Shown here: positions 1 through 13,200 of the stretch, in pieces
Layout of the letters: each line of letters starts with the position of its first letter
Position numbering within the stretch: position 1 is the first letter of the stretch
Origin: Acanthosoma haemorrhoidale
Taxonomy: Eukaryota > Arthropoda > Insecta > Hemiptera > Acanthosomatidae
Assembly: GCA_930367205.1 (NCBI GenBank)
Contig: OV884011.1
Coordinates: 113,575,139 to 113,639,138, forward strand
DNA: 64,000 nt
Reading direction: 5' to 3'
Notes under the pieces: model-generated
What the model was told of the DNA's origin: nothing
Database searches by the model: none
Seen by the model: only the letters and a program-made list of their open reading frames with translations
Position numbers and translations under genes: made by a program

Positions 1-837
1 AAACCAGATCTTCTGGGATAGTAAATTATCTATCCTAACTATGGTTCTCCCTTCATCTCCCCAACTGGATAAAACTTCCTCCTCAAGGTACAGAAGGCGT
101 TTGGTACCCAAGTTACAGCAAATTCTTCTGGTTTGAATATATATAGAAATACGTATGCAATGATATGGGGTTTATAGTACAGGAGGGATTTAAACTAGTA
201 TAGCGGACGTTAGGTTTTTAGGACAAATAAAATGGGTGGGTTAGGGACGTGGGAGCCTTTTGGAAAACTTGTGTACTCTATTTTTTTATGTGGCGATTTG
301 GCTCTATTAGTTCATTTTATTAAAAATAAAAGTAATGTTCTTAAAGGGTTATTATTTGACTTGATTGCAAGTATATTATGCGATATTTTAGATCCGTCAT
401 TTCACAAGAAATTTTAATGGTAAAAATAAAATTACTTATTTATTCTTGATAATACACCTAATTTCGAGGCTCAAAGTTGTTCAGCTTGAATTATGATTAA
501 AAAATTTTCTGTAAAGGGTAAATTTCATATTGTTCTAGAAAAAACATATTTGAAAATGAGTATGAGTCTCAAAAGTAACTTTATTTTAACATAACTTTTC
601 GAACACGAAAGAAACGTTTATTTATAAGTATGGATGTTTATGATGGCAGATGTATACTGAAAGAAGTCAGAGGAAGTTCAACTCTTAATAAGATGTATGT
701 CCAAATAAAATTAGCTGTTTATAGAATGTGTACCCCAAAAGAAGATGCAGTAACCGAGAACAATCCTGAAGCCGACCATACTTGAGGAATGAACATTTTC
801 CCCTAAAGTGTGGGAAGGAATTGAGGCAGAGGCTAAC

Positions 838-1203
838 CTCGACCGAGTCAGTCTTTGAAGTGAGTACCTCCGACGAGAGCTGCTTGAGGGTCTGGGTGAG
901 GTTGCGCGACGCCTCTGCGAGGGCCTTGGTGTCCAGGACCGGCCTGGGGTCGCATGAGCAGTCGTCAGCCGTAGTCGAAGTGGCGACTGCCGAAGAAGGT
1001 GTGCTTGTTGGGGGTGGAGGCGCTGGTGTACTGCTGATCGGTGAGGCGGGTTGGACTGTCGTTGTGGTATTATTCCTACTAGCAGGCCGGGTCTTCTTGC
1101 CAGCCGGGGCCACTGTCGACAGTTGCAGTTGGATCAGCATCATATGGTCACCTAGCCGCATCGTCAGGTTCAATGGGGCCTTCCCCGACAGAAAATCGTT
1201 CAC
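838..1203 (-). CDS. MIDN: midnolin exon 4: DFLSG/LRLGDHMM block and low-complexity linker
   Basis: After a TTTCAG acceptor the exon reads [20 protein letters not shown], then MMLIQLQL, continuing exon 3 in phase 0. Family knowledge: this hydrophobic stretch belongs to the substrate-capturing region. It is followed by a Thr/Pro/Ser-rich linker and a helical stretch ([20 protein letters not shown]). The exon is much more GC-rich than the surrounding intron. Two donors are possible on the minus strand, GAG|GTTAGC at 838 and GAG|GTACTC at 868; 838 is used here without strong reason. The open frame to 685 shows no family resemblance. Confidence 0.85.
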
Positions 1204-4200
1204 CTGAAACAAAAATAGTACAATAGTAGTACATTGCAATAATAATAGTTAAATTTTAGAGAGTTATAATAAATAACGTAGAGACTCTAGTTTCATTCAG
1301 TTACGTAGTGATCGTCTTTGCGTTTCTAATAAATAATTAACTCGATTTAAATTTTGAAAGTGTAAAACCATCAGAACACCTAGGAACATGAATGAATGAA
1401 AAAAAAACCCCGCTTTATTCTACGACATTGTCCCATGAGAATAAAAGAAAAGTATGCCTAGCAGAAAAAATATGTAACATTGCAATGATGTAATTACCTT
1501 ATAATAAATGGTGTATGTACATTTGTGATAACAGCGTAATATTGAAAAATAAAACGTGAATAAGAACTTGATTTTAACTTAGAAAATATAAGAATTACTA
1601 TAAGCACGAAAAGACCATGAAAGAATGCTGAAATGTACTAAAATAGAAAAGGAATACAAAATAAATGAAAATAATAATTAAATCGAATTATGAACTGTTA
1701 GACTGGATTAGGACGATTAGTGATTATGTTATGGTTAAAATACAGTTACAAGTCGGGCCCGTTAAGGACTTTAATAACTCGATAGGACTTCTGATTTCTA
1801 TCCTTACGATTAAAAACACATTAAAGACATAACGGTTAGCCCCCCCCCAATCAATTTTTTTAATTCACTCAGAAATCAAATTTCAGTGACCGATGTAGTT
1901 AGCAAAAAATAAAGTATCGAGTAGTTAAATAAAAACTAAAAAAATCATTTTATATAATAAACATTATACAATTATTGAAACGATCTACTAGCTTTTAAAG
2001 GGAAGAGAAAGACGCTCTATTGCCTTCAGCTATATACTATGATAAAAAAATTTAATGCCCTGTATGAGTTCATTAAGCGAATATCTCTTCCATTACGTTC
2101 CACCAACCCCCTCGGATTTCCGTCCACCTGCTGTCTGGCTCAACAGTCATTTCCGGTGTTCTTCTACCATTATCAGGCTTTCAAACCCTACCATATAGTA
2201 TATACGTTACAATAGTTCATTGTCCAGAAACCACATTGTGAATTATATTTTACTCCGTAGATTACTGCTATCAACGTAAAGACTAAGCTACGAGGTAGAT
2301 ACGGGAAGTACTAGCACTAACATAGAATCTGTAACTTAACTTCACACCTACCCTACTATTGAAACTGAGAAACATGTAAATGCACAAAAAGCTACCAGAA
2401 TCATGGCATGTCTCTATCATGAAGACACAGCCTGTTACAAAAGCATACGCGCCCACTAAAAGTATGATGTGAGGTTGGTAGCGAAACCTGAGCTGAAGTA
2501 CAAGGCTTAAGCATTCATGGTCTCAGGAGCCGTGGGCGAACAGTAAGCAGCCAACATTATAATTCCATACTCCAACCATCAACTTCATAAGTCTTTCAAC
2601 CTCAGGCGATGTCTAATGTGTGAACTACGGTCACCAAGTAAGTTTTGTACGGACCACGACAAAATTGTGAATGACAGAACAGAAAATGATTTGAAAGCGT
2701 CCATAAAGGCGGTAAACTTAAACGCGGCCAAATCCTCCCCTTAACATTACCTGCATCAAGGAAAAAGGTTTTTTGAAGAACTACTGACTATTTTGCCCAT
2801 GTCACGCACGAAGTACTAGCGGATTTGTACAAGATTGTAACAGAGTATTTCAATCAAGCTGGATTGATTGTAGATGAAAAACGTTTTAGCAGTAACACCA
2901 AACGGGCCCCATCAATGCTTGGGTGTAGCACGGCGGGGCTTTGGTTCAGCGACTCAGTTATCCAAAATGCTATAACAATTAGGTATCATACCACAGCTTC
3001 ATTCAGTGCGTTGTGTTGCAGGCTGAATCCCTGTCTTCAGAATAAAATGCAAATGGTAATATAAACGGTCAAAATCATCTCTTAAGGACCGTCAATTAAA
3101 ATCATTTCTTGAAGAGACTGATGCTCTCAGTTTTACGACTTGCTTCTCCAAAACGTGAGAAGTTTGAGTAAAGGCTTTGTGCTCGAAGCGTTTTTGAAAG
3201 CTTTGCAGTACTGCAAGACATCAAAGGAGTTTCTTTCGACTGGTGATCAAAAAATAAGAAAAATAAGTGTTTAGTCACCCGAATCTCTTTCAACTTAAAC
3301 TACAAGGCAAAGGGAAACTAGCCAGCGAATTTTTACAAGTTTAAAGTTTTAGAAAAAAGATAGATCTATTCTCTGAGAGAAAAAGCTCAGAAGGTTTACA
3401 GTTTCAACACTGAAAGTCAGTTTGTGACAGAAGGTATTGATATCAGGCAAGTTCGAAGCATACAAAACTAAACTTTACCTTAGCTATAACATTGTGCCCA
3501 TTTTTGCTCAACTTATGTGTGTGACACAGCTTTCTTAAAAATGAACTTTATTAAGAACCGATACAGTTCTCTCGCTCATAACCACCTAACAATTTAATGA
3601 TAATCAGCAGCACCAACCTTAACTCAAATTTCAGGAAGGTTGTTTTAACTAAGTCGCGCCATTTTTCCTATATACTAACCACCATGAACTTTAGTGAGTT
3701 GTCTTTTAGAATGTATACATGATTTTTATTGATTTCCTTGAATCCTATAAACCATAATAAAAAAATTTTGATTTCATAATAATATTTTACTGGTGAACAG
3801 TTGGCCATGAACGTAAAATAGAATAGAACAAAAATTATATCCCGGGACAATGTCCCCTTTTACGAATAGGAAATTTTAAAGAAAAGATTTACTAAGCAGT
3901 AGGTTGATAGCGTGGTATAGGGGAGTTGTGGTGGGGAAGTTTTCTGGACCGAGAAAGTTTGACAATGTTTTAAGAAACGGGCCTCCAGAAAAAATAATTG
4001 GTGATCACGGCTCTATAACACCATAATTGAGAGGGTATACAGATTGGTTTTATATATTGCTACTAATTTTCCCCTAGCATTGGTAAGGAAATAAGTTGGA
4101 AGGCTCGCTGCGAAGGGGAGAATAGATAAGATGGGAGATGTGGGTATGGGACGTGCTCCCAAGGATGGCGGCGGATATGGAGGGGGAGACAGATGGGCCG

Positions 4201-7200
4201 AATATCTCGGTCGTGACTGCTGGCTGCTGCTGGGGCCAACCACCCAGCTATCTTTTATCTACGTTATAAATTAAATATCCGACAATATAACCGAAGGAAT
4301 AAAATTGATAATAGAAAAAAAGTCATCACGTGCGCTGACAATTTTCAGAATCGTGAAGTTTTTTTCTTCCAAAAACAAGCTGAAGCACTAATAAAACAAA
4401 AGCTCTGATTAAGTCAATTTTGACTAGACTAATGGAAACATAAGAAGATTGATCGCTCAATAATTAATATATTATACAACTTAATAATAAAAGAAAAGCA
4501 GCCAAATAAACGTGACATGAGTAATAATTAAGTATTCCAAGGACTTAATTCGAAATCCAATAGATGTAAATAGTTTCTCAAAGAGCTGTAAATTACTATA
4601 GTCGTTTTTAATATGAAAAGAGAAGGATTATCTTATTTGCGTTATCTACTTGTTTTCTATAATATTATTGCACTTATTGTCTATTATTATTTTGTGTAGT
4701 GGCAAGCGTAATTGCTTCATGATTGGAAGGATCTGAATCCACACGAAGGCGCTAATTTTATTTTAATCCCGTAATCAGATGGCAGAAATGTATCGAGTTC
4801 GTAGGGCAACAGAGACATTTTAATTGTGAATATCTTATACTTTACTCCTCAAAAACCAGTGGTCAAAAGATCAACCATTAAAATAAGATAAATTGTATTG
4901 TAAATTAAAAGATAAATACTAAACAAAAAAACATTAAGTAGAACAATCTTCTTAAAAAATACTTCACAGAGCTTTTAGAAATAGTACCATAAAACTTCTT
5001 TTTTTTTTAAGTTGTGAAAAGCCTTAATAAAAGTGACAGCCAAGCGGTTAAACGTAACCTTCTTCATCAACCTTCGGGCCGATTCTTCTGACCTATCAAT
5101 AAGGACAGGCCCCCCTTAAGTATTAAAATGGAATGGAGCCAAGGAGAAAAATGCTGTTTCTCGTAGAGGGAAATAATATATATATATACATACAGAGGGG
5201 TCCAAAAAAATGTATCCACTGTTTAAATGTCTATAACTTGCAAACTAATTGACGGAGTTGTCTCATTTTTGTTAGTGTGATAATTTGTAGTTCCGGCAAT
5301 CGCCATACAAGCGTTGTATTGTTTTGTCAGATGACAGTCGCCAGATAGTTAGTGTTTTATTGTTAGTTGTACCTTGTTACTCGAGTAAACATGACTGGCG
5401 TAAGGCTTACATTCGATGAAAGGAAGTCTGTTTTAAAGTGGTATTTTAAGTACGAAAACATTAATGAGGTTCAACGGCAATGGCGAAATGTGTATCAAAC
5501 AGAGCAACCGACACGTTTAACGATTCGTCGCATTCGAGACAAATTTGAAGCCGAAGGCTGTGTTAAAGATGTACACAAACAACGATCTGGACGACCTGTA
5601 ACAGTAACAAGTCGATTTAACTCCCATCTTGTGTTACAACAATTCACTCGCTCACCACAGAAGTCTGTGAGACAGTGTGCCCGTGAAACTGGAGTGAGTC
5701 GCTCAAGTGTTCGGCGAATTTTGAAGACAGCAATCTTTAAGTTGGACTTTAAGCTACACTTTCACCAAAAATGAGACAACTCCGTCAATTAGTTTGCAAG
5801 TTATGGACTGTTAACCAGTGGATACAATTTTGTGGACCCCTCTGTATATATATATACAAGCTTGCTAGAGCAAGATTCTTTGTGAAACAATACAAATGAC
5901 AAGACGCTCTAGCCAATAAGATGCACACTATGTTAAGAACCAACATACCAACAACAGCCGATGTTGGCAGAATAATGAACTTGGGAGGATTGAGATTGGC
6001 AGCGCACGATGCCAGCCAGGATGAGGGATGGGAAGTACCCAAGAAATTATTAAGTGAACCCATCAAGGAAGAAGAACAATGGGAATACTAGGGCTCAGCT
6101 GGATTGATGAAGTTGCAGCAGAAGCAAGGGTCGTTCTAGGGGTACAGAATGAATAACTGAGAACAGGCACAATTTGAAAACTTAGGAATTACAATCAATA
6201 CAAAATGATGGTGAGGTAGATGTGGGAAAAACTCATGATTCAACCTTATTTTTCAACACGATATTCAAGTTTTAGGGTTTGGTATTAATCGAAGATAAGC
6301 ATACAAAAAGTGATGAGTGGATAATAAATTTTATGGTAATCTAATATCTTTCATTTAACACACATAGCAAATATCAAAAAGAAAAAATCACAACCAAGTA
6401 TTAACTCCCACTTTGATAATGAATAAGAATTAAATGTAGTTATCCTGTGGCAACAGCGTTATATATCTTTGGTACACACAAAAATTCATAAGATGGTTAT
6501 TCATACATATTAGACAATTTCAAAAGCTCGGCAGCTACATATATTTTATTTGAAACCACATTGGGCGAAAAAAAGTAATATGTACTTAAAATTATTGAAC
6601 TATCTAGATTTTTTAAGTTGTACAGAAAAACTTCCACGGTAAACCTCTGTTCTAGCATACTATTTTTCGGATAGTTTGATTTACAATCCAAATCCAAGTT
6701 CACTAAACATGTCCACGGATCATTTTAAACGGACAAATTGCGATATGCATAAATAATAAAACTAATCGATGCAAGGACCGGTGACCACAACATTCCTTTT
6801 CCAAGGTCATTTATTTTTTTTAAAACACGCCCTTTTTAGAATTGGGATGGGGTCAAATAATTTCTGAAGGAATTCTGAGGAAATCTTAAATAGGGGGAAA
6901 TATTAGGTTGCTATGGAGGGTTTACATTTGCGATAGGTAAAAACTGCCATTAAAATCTTGTTTGCATTTTTAAGTTATTTACAAATAGCGATGATATTTT
7001 GCATGTTAGTCACAGTTAGTGTTTCGATAGTGCTAAAAATACATAAAACAGCTGTGTCCGTGGTTAAAAACGCCGTGTACAGTATTAAGGGCGTTACAGA
7101 ATTTAGCCAGGGCCAGCGATTAAAATCATTAGAAGATACAATCTAAAAAGTTAAAAGATATAAACAAAAACAGGAAAGTATTGAAATCAGCGTGGGTGCA

Positions 7201-10200
7201 CTGAAATTTTCTTTCATTAGCGAAAATTCTTATGTTTTGAGAGCCCAATATCCCAAGATCCATTCCGTCTTTCCTTTTAAGGATATGTTACGCATAAAAT
7301 TAAAATTACAAATTTTAATAATACAAATAAAAGGTTATTTCCGAAACTAGCGAATCGAACAGAAATTTCCACGCGTCAGCTAACAGATGGCTACTCGAAA
7401 TAGACGTGTCGTCACTTGTCATATATTCACTTTAGATAAGACTGCCTCGTGCGTAAAGCCGTAAAAATGATAAAATAAAGTATATGTATTGTTTACAAAT
7501 AGAAATCTTATAAGATAATTCTACGTTAAATGCGCAAAAATACTCAGCAAACTAACTTGAGAAAGTCATTGGACCTTAGGTAAATACATGAAAGGGCATT
7601 CTAAAAATACAAATAAATAAAATATATTTTTTTTTCTTATTTGCTATACACAAATTTTAACTATTGCAAGTATGATGTGCCTCAGCATTAAATAGGACCT
7701 TTAAAAATAGTCCATTCGAGGATTAGGGTTTCACTTATTTGTTTATTATCTCAAAGATTAATTTTTTACGACTATAATTTTGTTAAAAAAATTACGAGCT
7801 GGGATTGTAATAATGACTCGGTCGACAAGAAGTAGCGGTTTCTAAAGCCGATTTTTGAGTATTTATTTTAGAAATATCAATGAAATGAAAATTCTTTGAT
7901 GTGTCTTTAACAACGGAAAGCAACACTTTTTCCAAGTTTGATTCTCCAACATAGTCATTATTTTAGGTATTGCCAAATGGTCTTTTTGAAATCCCGAAAG
8001 GTCGGATAATTTTTCTAACAGCTGCCATTGGTTCTAATTAAATAAGCGAAAAATGAAGCTCCTTAAAATTTTGTAATTAAATTCCCTGCTTTCTATTCTG
8101 ATATCAAAATTTCTTCTGCATATATTAGCCATAAACAAAATACGAGACCCTAAAAATAACTACTAATTATTCCCAGAGAGAGTACCCCAGGCTGGGCTGT
8201 GGCTTTTCGTTCAACGTGAATAATACTTAAGCAGCAGTACCAGTGAAGCACACATTCGATAATGAATGAAGCTACCAAGACTAATTTCGAAAAATAAAAA
8301 GTTTAAGAACAAAAGATAAAAATAGTGGGGAGGGATATTTGAGCTGGCTGGTCCCTGTGAGGCCAGAAGGCACGACTGCATAAATAATGGATAATGAAGG
8401 CAGGGAGAGAGGGGGATTAGCCATTTGTTAGTGTGGGGATAGGGAAAATGGCCTGGGGGGGAAGAAACCAATCTATATTAAGACAAAAAGCAACATGGTG
8501 GCTGGCTTGTATATTTTAAAATCCCCAGGAGCATAAGTTGCGTGTTATTTGCTTCTTTTTTTTTTCCGGCATGATCCAACGCTTAGAAAAAGGGCAATTC
8601 TTAATAATAACCCACCATTTAGCATAGAAGTTGTTTTTGTTTTAAAATAGGCATACATTTATATGTATTATGAATTAGCATCAAAAATCTTAAGAACATT
8701 AATAAATACAAATATAAAGGCCTAAGGCCTAGACAGGGGCCGTAAAAAAGACCAACGAGAAAAGCCAATTTTAGAAACTTTTTGAAAAAGGCTTTACAAA
8801 TGCATTAAATAAAAATCCAAGATTATTATGGGATTGTAAATATAAGGTGAATCCACATTGCCAATTAAAAATATTTTTCATGCTCTACCCAAGTAAGATT
8901 AGGATGTTTGACATTTATGACAGCTCCTCACTTCGTTTTTAAGAATTATATATTTAACTAGTCGGTCCAGGGCTTAATGGCCTAACTATTATTTTCGCAT
9001 TGTTTAAAAAATACATTTTTTAAATTTGACTTAATTTTTACAAATATTCTTTAATTTAAGAATCAATAGTACTAACAAATGAAATGATGTGGGCACGTTA
9101 GTTTCTTGAATAAATGAGCGCGTTAATTTCTTGAATATTTTTCAAGGAATCATTTTGAATCGCTAAAATGCTGACAAAAAAACCCAATGGCCATAATTAG
9201 ATACGTGATTTATATGAATTTATGTATATTGCCCACGAAATTATCTTTTTTTGTGATAGCTTTGAAATTGTTTTGAAATAATCAGAGGATTAACTCTTAG
9301 CTTGTTAATGCGAGTATAAAAGTAAATAATAATAATAATAGTAAAATAAAATATATAGTATAAATATATATGGGAATTTTTTTTTCGTTTAATATATTTT
9401 AAACATACACAGCCTCCTTGAATAGACATTTATAAATTTCGGATAATTAGCAATAATACTACGATGACAGGGTAGTTAAGTTACGATGTTTGAAATTGCC
9501 TTTTTTGACCCTATCCCTACGGACACGGCGATTGATATGAATCAATTACAATTACGCCAAGGCAAATATTTATTAGAAGAAGTCTTCAATGATCTTTTAT
9601 GTAATTCATTGTTTATATGTTACATTCAATGGAACACAAGTCATCAATTTCGTAAGCATATCTTAGTACGAACCATGTCGATTCAGTTCCATTATCATTT
9701 ACACTTAAATAATCACAGCACACCCATCGGATAATAAAAACCAACAATGCAGCATTGGTGTGGTGTAATAGCCATAGCAGAGTTGGGGGTTTGATTGTCA
9801 ATAAATGAATCATTTTTCCTTACTTAGTTATATTGTATTAAAGTTGTTACTGTGACTGAATGAATGTTTTAAAAAACAACATAAGTCAAAAGTTCCATGC
9901 GATAAAAAAAAAAATCGTTTCATAAAAATAATTAAAGCAATATTTCAGTAATTCATAAATCTTAAATAGCTGTAGGAGCTGTAAATTAAGAAATTAGAAA
10001 AACGGTACCAATTTTTTAGCACTAAATTTGTTTCACATTATTATAATTTTACTTCTTATATATTCATAGGGTCAATATATTTTAGCAAAAGCAGGATTAC
10101 CCAACGTGTCAAAAAGTAAAGTACATCCCTTCGTGCTCAATAACTATTATACAAAAAAAATAGCCGTATTATTTTGTAGTGGTGGTTGAACACTAATTTA

Positions 10201-13200
10201 AAAGCAAATTTATACGAAAAAGAAACAATAGTAGGAAACACTTATTTAAAAAAATTAAGCCAGGGTATTTCTAGACATATCATCATTCTACATGACATGG
10301 TGTGGCATACACTTATTAGGGTTTAAATTCACATACTCCCCAGAGAATAACATGTTATAACTTAGAAACAGAACTTTAGAGTGAGTAATTAATTCAGTTA
10401 GAAAACAAACAAATCAAAACAGGAGTACCTCACAAGAGCCGATCCTAAGATGTCTCTTATATGACAGCGGGGGTCCTAGCAATGGGCAGTTATTCCAATC
10501 ATGTCCTGAGCTTATATCACTCTCGCGCTCTTCGTCAGCCTTCGTATCCGGTGACGGGGCTAATGGACGAGCGTGGGGGACTTCCCAAGACTCCGCTTCC
10601 TCTTTCGCATGAGAGGGAGGTGACAAACATGTGGATTTGGGAGGCATCTGGGCTTTTTGTAAATATTGTACGAATGAGAACATTTATCTCAATTACTTAT
10701 TGCCTAATCAATACTAATATCCCACTGATGCCATTTACTCACTTGAAAGCAAGCTCGTGGTGTTTTCGTAGCTTAGCTTAAAAATAAAAGTTAAAACTTA
10801 AAATATGACCTTAACATGGAAACAGCGGCAAAATTGGCGTTGCGGGCTTTCACGGTATCAATATCAGGTAATTCACTATCTTTGAGCATATTTGCAAGCT
10901 ACATATAATCAACAGTACACTCAAACTTTAGGAACCTTAAACAAGAGTAAAAAATATAATCTGATGAACCAACTAACAGGTCTTGCATACAACATGCCGA
11001 ATATCACGAAAAACTTGTTTTCCGCTAGAGCAGTACCACCCCAAAAGACCCTTTAAGGATAGAACTTCGTCTCAAATATCTCAAAAGATATAAGATCAAT
11101 TATAAATTACTGTATTTTATAATAATAAAATATATATAATATATTTTCGTAAAACGAATACCTCGACCACCAAAAGTATTTTAACAAGTAAATGGCCATG
11201 ACTGATTTCTACTTCTAGTGACCGAAGCGCTGAGGAAGAAACTTAATCCAAATATAGCACGACTATCTCTAAATAACCTTTCAACAGGTTATCCTGTAAA
11301 TAACTTTTAAGAGCTGTCTAGAATGCACAAGGACAGCTGCGAATATTTGAAAGAGGACATACCTGGGGTTAGAAATCTAGAATCAGGCGGATGAGACTAC
11401 AATAGCAAGACGCCTTAATGTTCGTGGGACAAAGGACGGTTGAAACTGTTGGGTAGAGCAGGTGAAGCCAGGTAGCACCGTAGTTTAGTTTCAACGAAAC
11501 TTCTACGAAGCAATAAATAGCCGGTGGAGGACCGGCAAAGAATACTTTTACTTTCTTACTATGAAAGGAATTTGCAATTTATAGAGCGTAAGCCCATGTA
11601 TTTGAAATCCCCGCAAAGAATTGATTATGCAATTACTCGAGTAGAATACAATAAACCGGCAACATAGCTTGGTTATGGTAAATTCCCTGGCCCTTGTTTT
11701 TTAAAGCACATTTCCCACAGGAGCTTGATTTTGTTTTATAATGCACATTTCCCACAGAAAATTGATTTTTTAACAAGAAACAAACTGCTAAAATTTACTT
11801 TCTATTATAGTCTCTCGATCCATTTTTTATAGTTAATATGCATGCAGCTTCAAATATCATTTGACATTATAGCTTGGAATAACTTATTAATCTTAGCGGC
11901 TTACCGATCAATATTTGAGAATGTATTTGTAATTAGAAAAAGAGAAACTTTTACACTCAAACAAAACCACCACCCCCCTACGTAGGATCGGTACCCCAAA
12001 ACAAGCGATGGCATCTCCGACTTGTCCAAGATGTACTATCGTAACGATCGAAACAGGAGTGCCAAGGCATGTCCCACGATTCGACAGATCACACGTGCTC
12101 CGCTGTATCCTTGTTCTCATAGGCAATTCTGATTTTTCGCTCTGTTAAACACACTGGTACAACCAATAAACCAATACTATTCAATAGAAACAGTGCCGTC
12201 AGCAAAGCGAATAACTTTAAAACATAAAATGAGAGTACATCTGGGGGTTGAGTGCTCATATTTTCCTTAACAAGATCGGAGAAGGTAGAGTAGCAGTCAA
12301 CCCTACTGGCAAGATGAAATTTCCGTCAGAGTTCTGTGTCGTTCACTAAAGATTTAGTAGGAGCAATATATCTAGGTGTTTTCCAATCCATCACAATATG
12401 AATCGGTTGCGAGGAAAGGTAATACTTCCTGCTGAAAATGAAGGCAAGCACGATTGTTTATTTCTGAACGTAGGCTTATCGATAACGATGAGGTTATCAA
12501 TTTTCCATCAGAGTTCCTAAACTCGATTGATCGGACTGGAAAGCGAAGACGATGCGGTCTATTTTTTTTCAAGTGGTATCTCCAATCATTTTACTGCAGA
12601 ACCTTGACCCACCATAACTTTGTGCAACGGTATAGCAGTGTGTGTAAAGAAGATGGTGGGTAATGTGATTGAAGCGACTAACTTTATTGGAAATGGAGAA
12701 AGTAAAACAGAAACACAAATAACTAATTCCACCGGATATCCCTTTTAACTTTGAGTTGCTTGCTCAAGGAAGGGAGCACCCAAGAATTTAGTTTTGCTGT
12801 TCCTGAAGATTAAACTAAAACATTTTGTTGCTAATAAAGTTCCGAGTTAAAACAATATTAAAATGAACTTGTAAAAGATTTTACATAACAATTTGTACAC
12901 AATAGATAGAATTCATTGTTATGCTTGTCTAATATATAATTGCGATAAATAAATACCAAGGTATAGAGGGGTAAGGCATGTATGTACACACTCAGGAACC
13001 GAATAACACATTTTGAAAACGGTTATGTTCCCAAAACACCGTTAATACATAAGACCACATATCTTCACTCTTAATTCTTCTAAGGGTTGAGCATAGAATT
13101 TAAAGCTTGAATTTAAATCGAACGTAAAACGTCCGGCTCAGTTATATACAACTTAGTGAAGAGGCAGGACCGACCGTTTATTAAAGCAATAATTAAGTCA

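Noticed and set aside
1..165. Open minus-strand frame at the left edge (CCNLGTKRLLYLEEEVLSSW)
   Set aside because: Not recognisably part of midnolin; truncated by the window edge and without a clear acceptor.
782..1207. 141-codon plus-strand ORF
   Set aside because: It is the complement of midnolin exon 4; the minus frame carries the conserved blocks and splice sites.
4013..4243. GC-richer patch with a Gly-rich plus-strand frame ([18 protein letters not shown]) and a Pro/Ser-rich minus frame
   Set aside because: Only about 45 codons, no splice borders or family signal; simple composition explains both frames.
8211..8471. 86-codon minus-strand ORF
   Set aside because: Composition follows AT/C-rich simple sequence; no motif or supporting splice sites.
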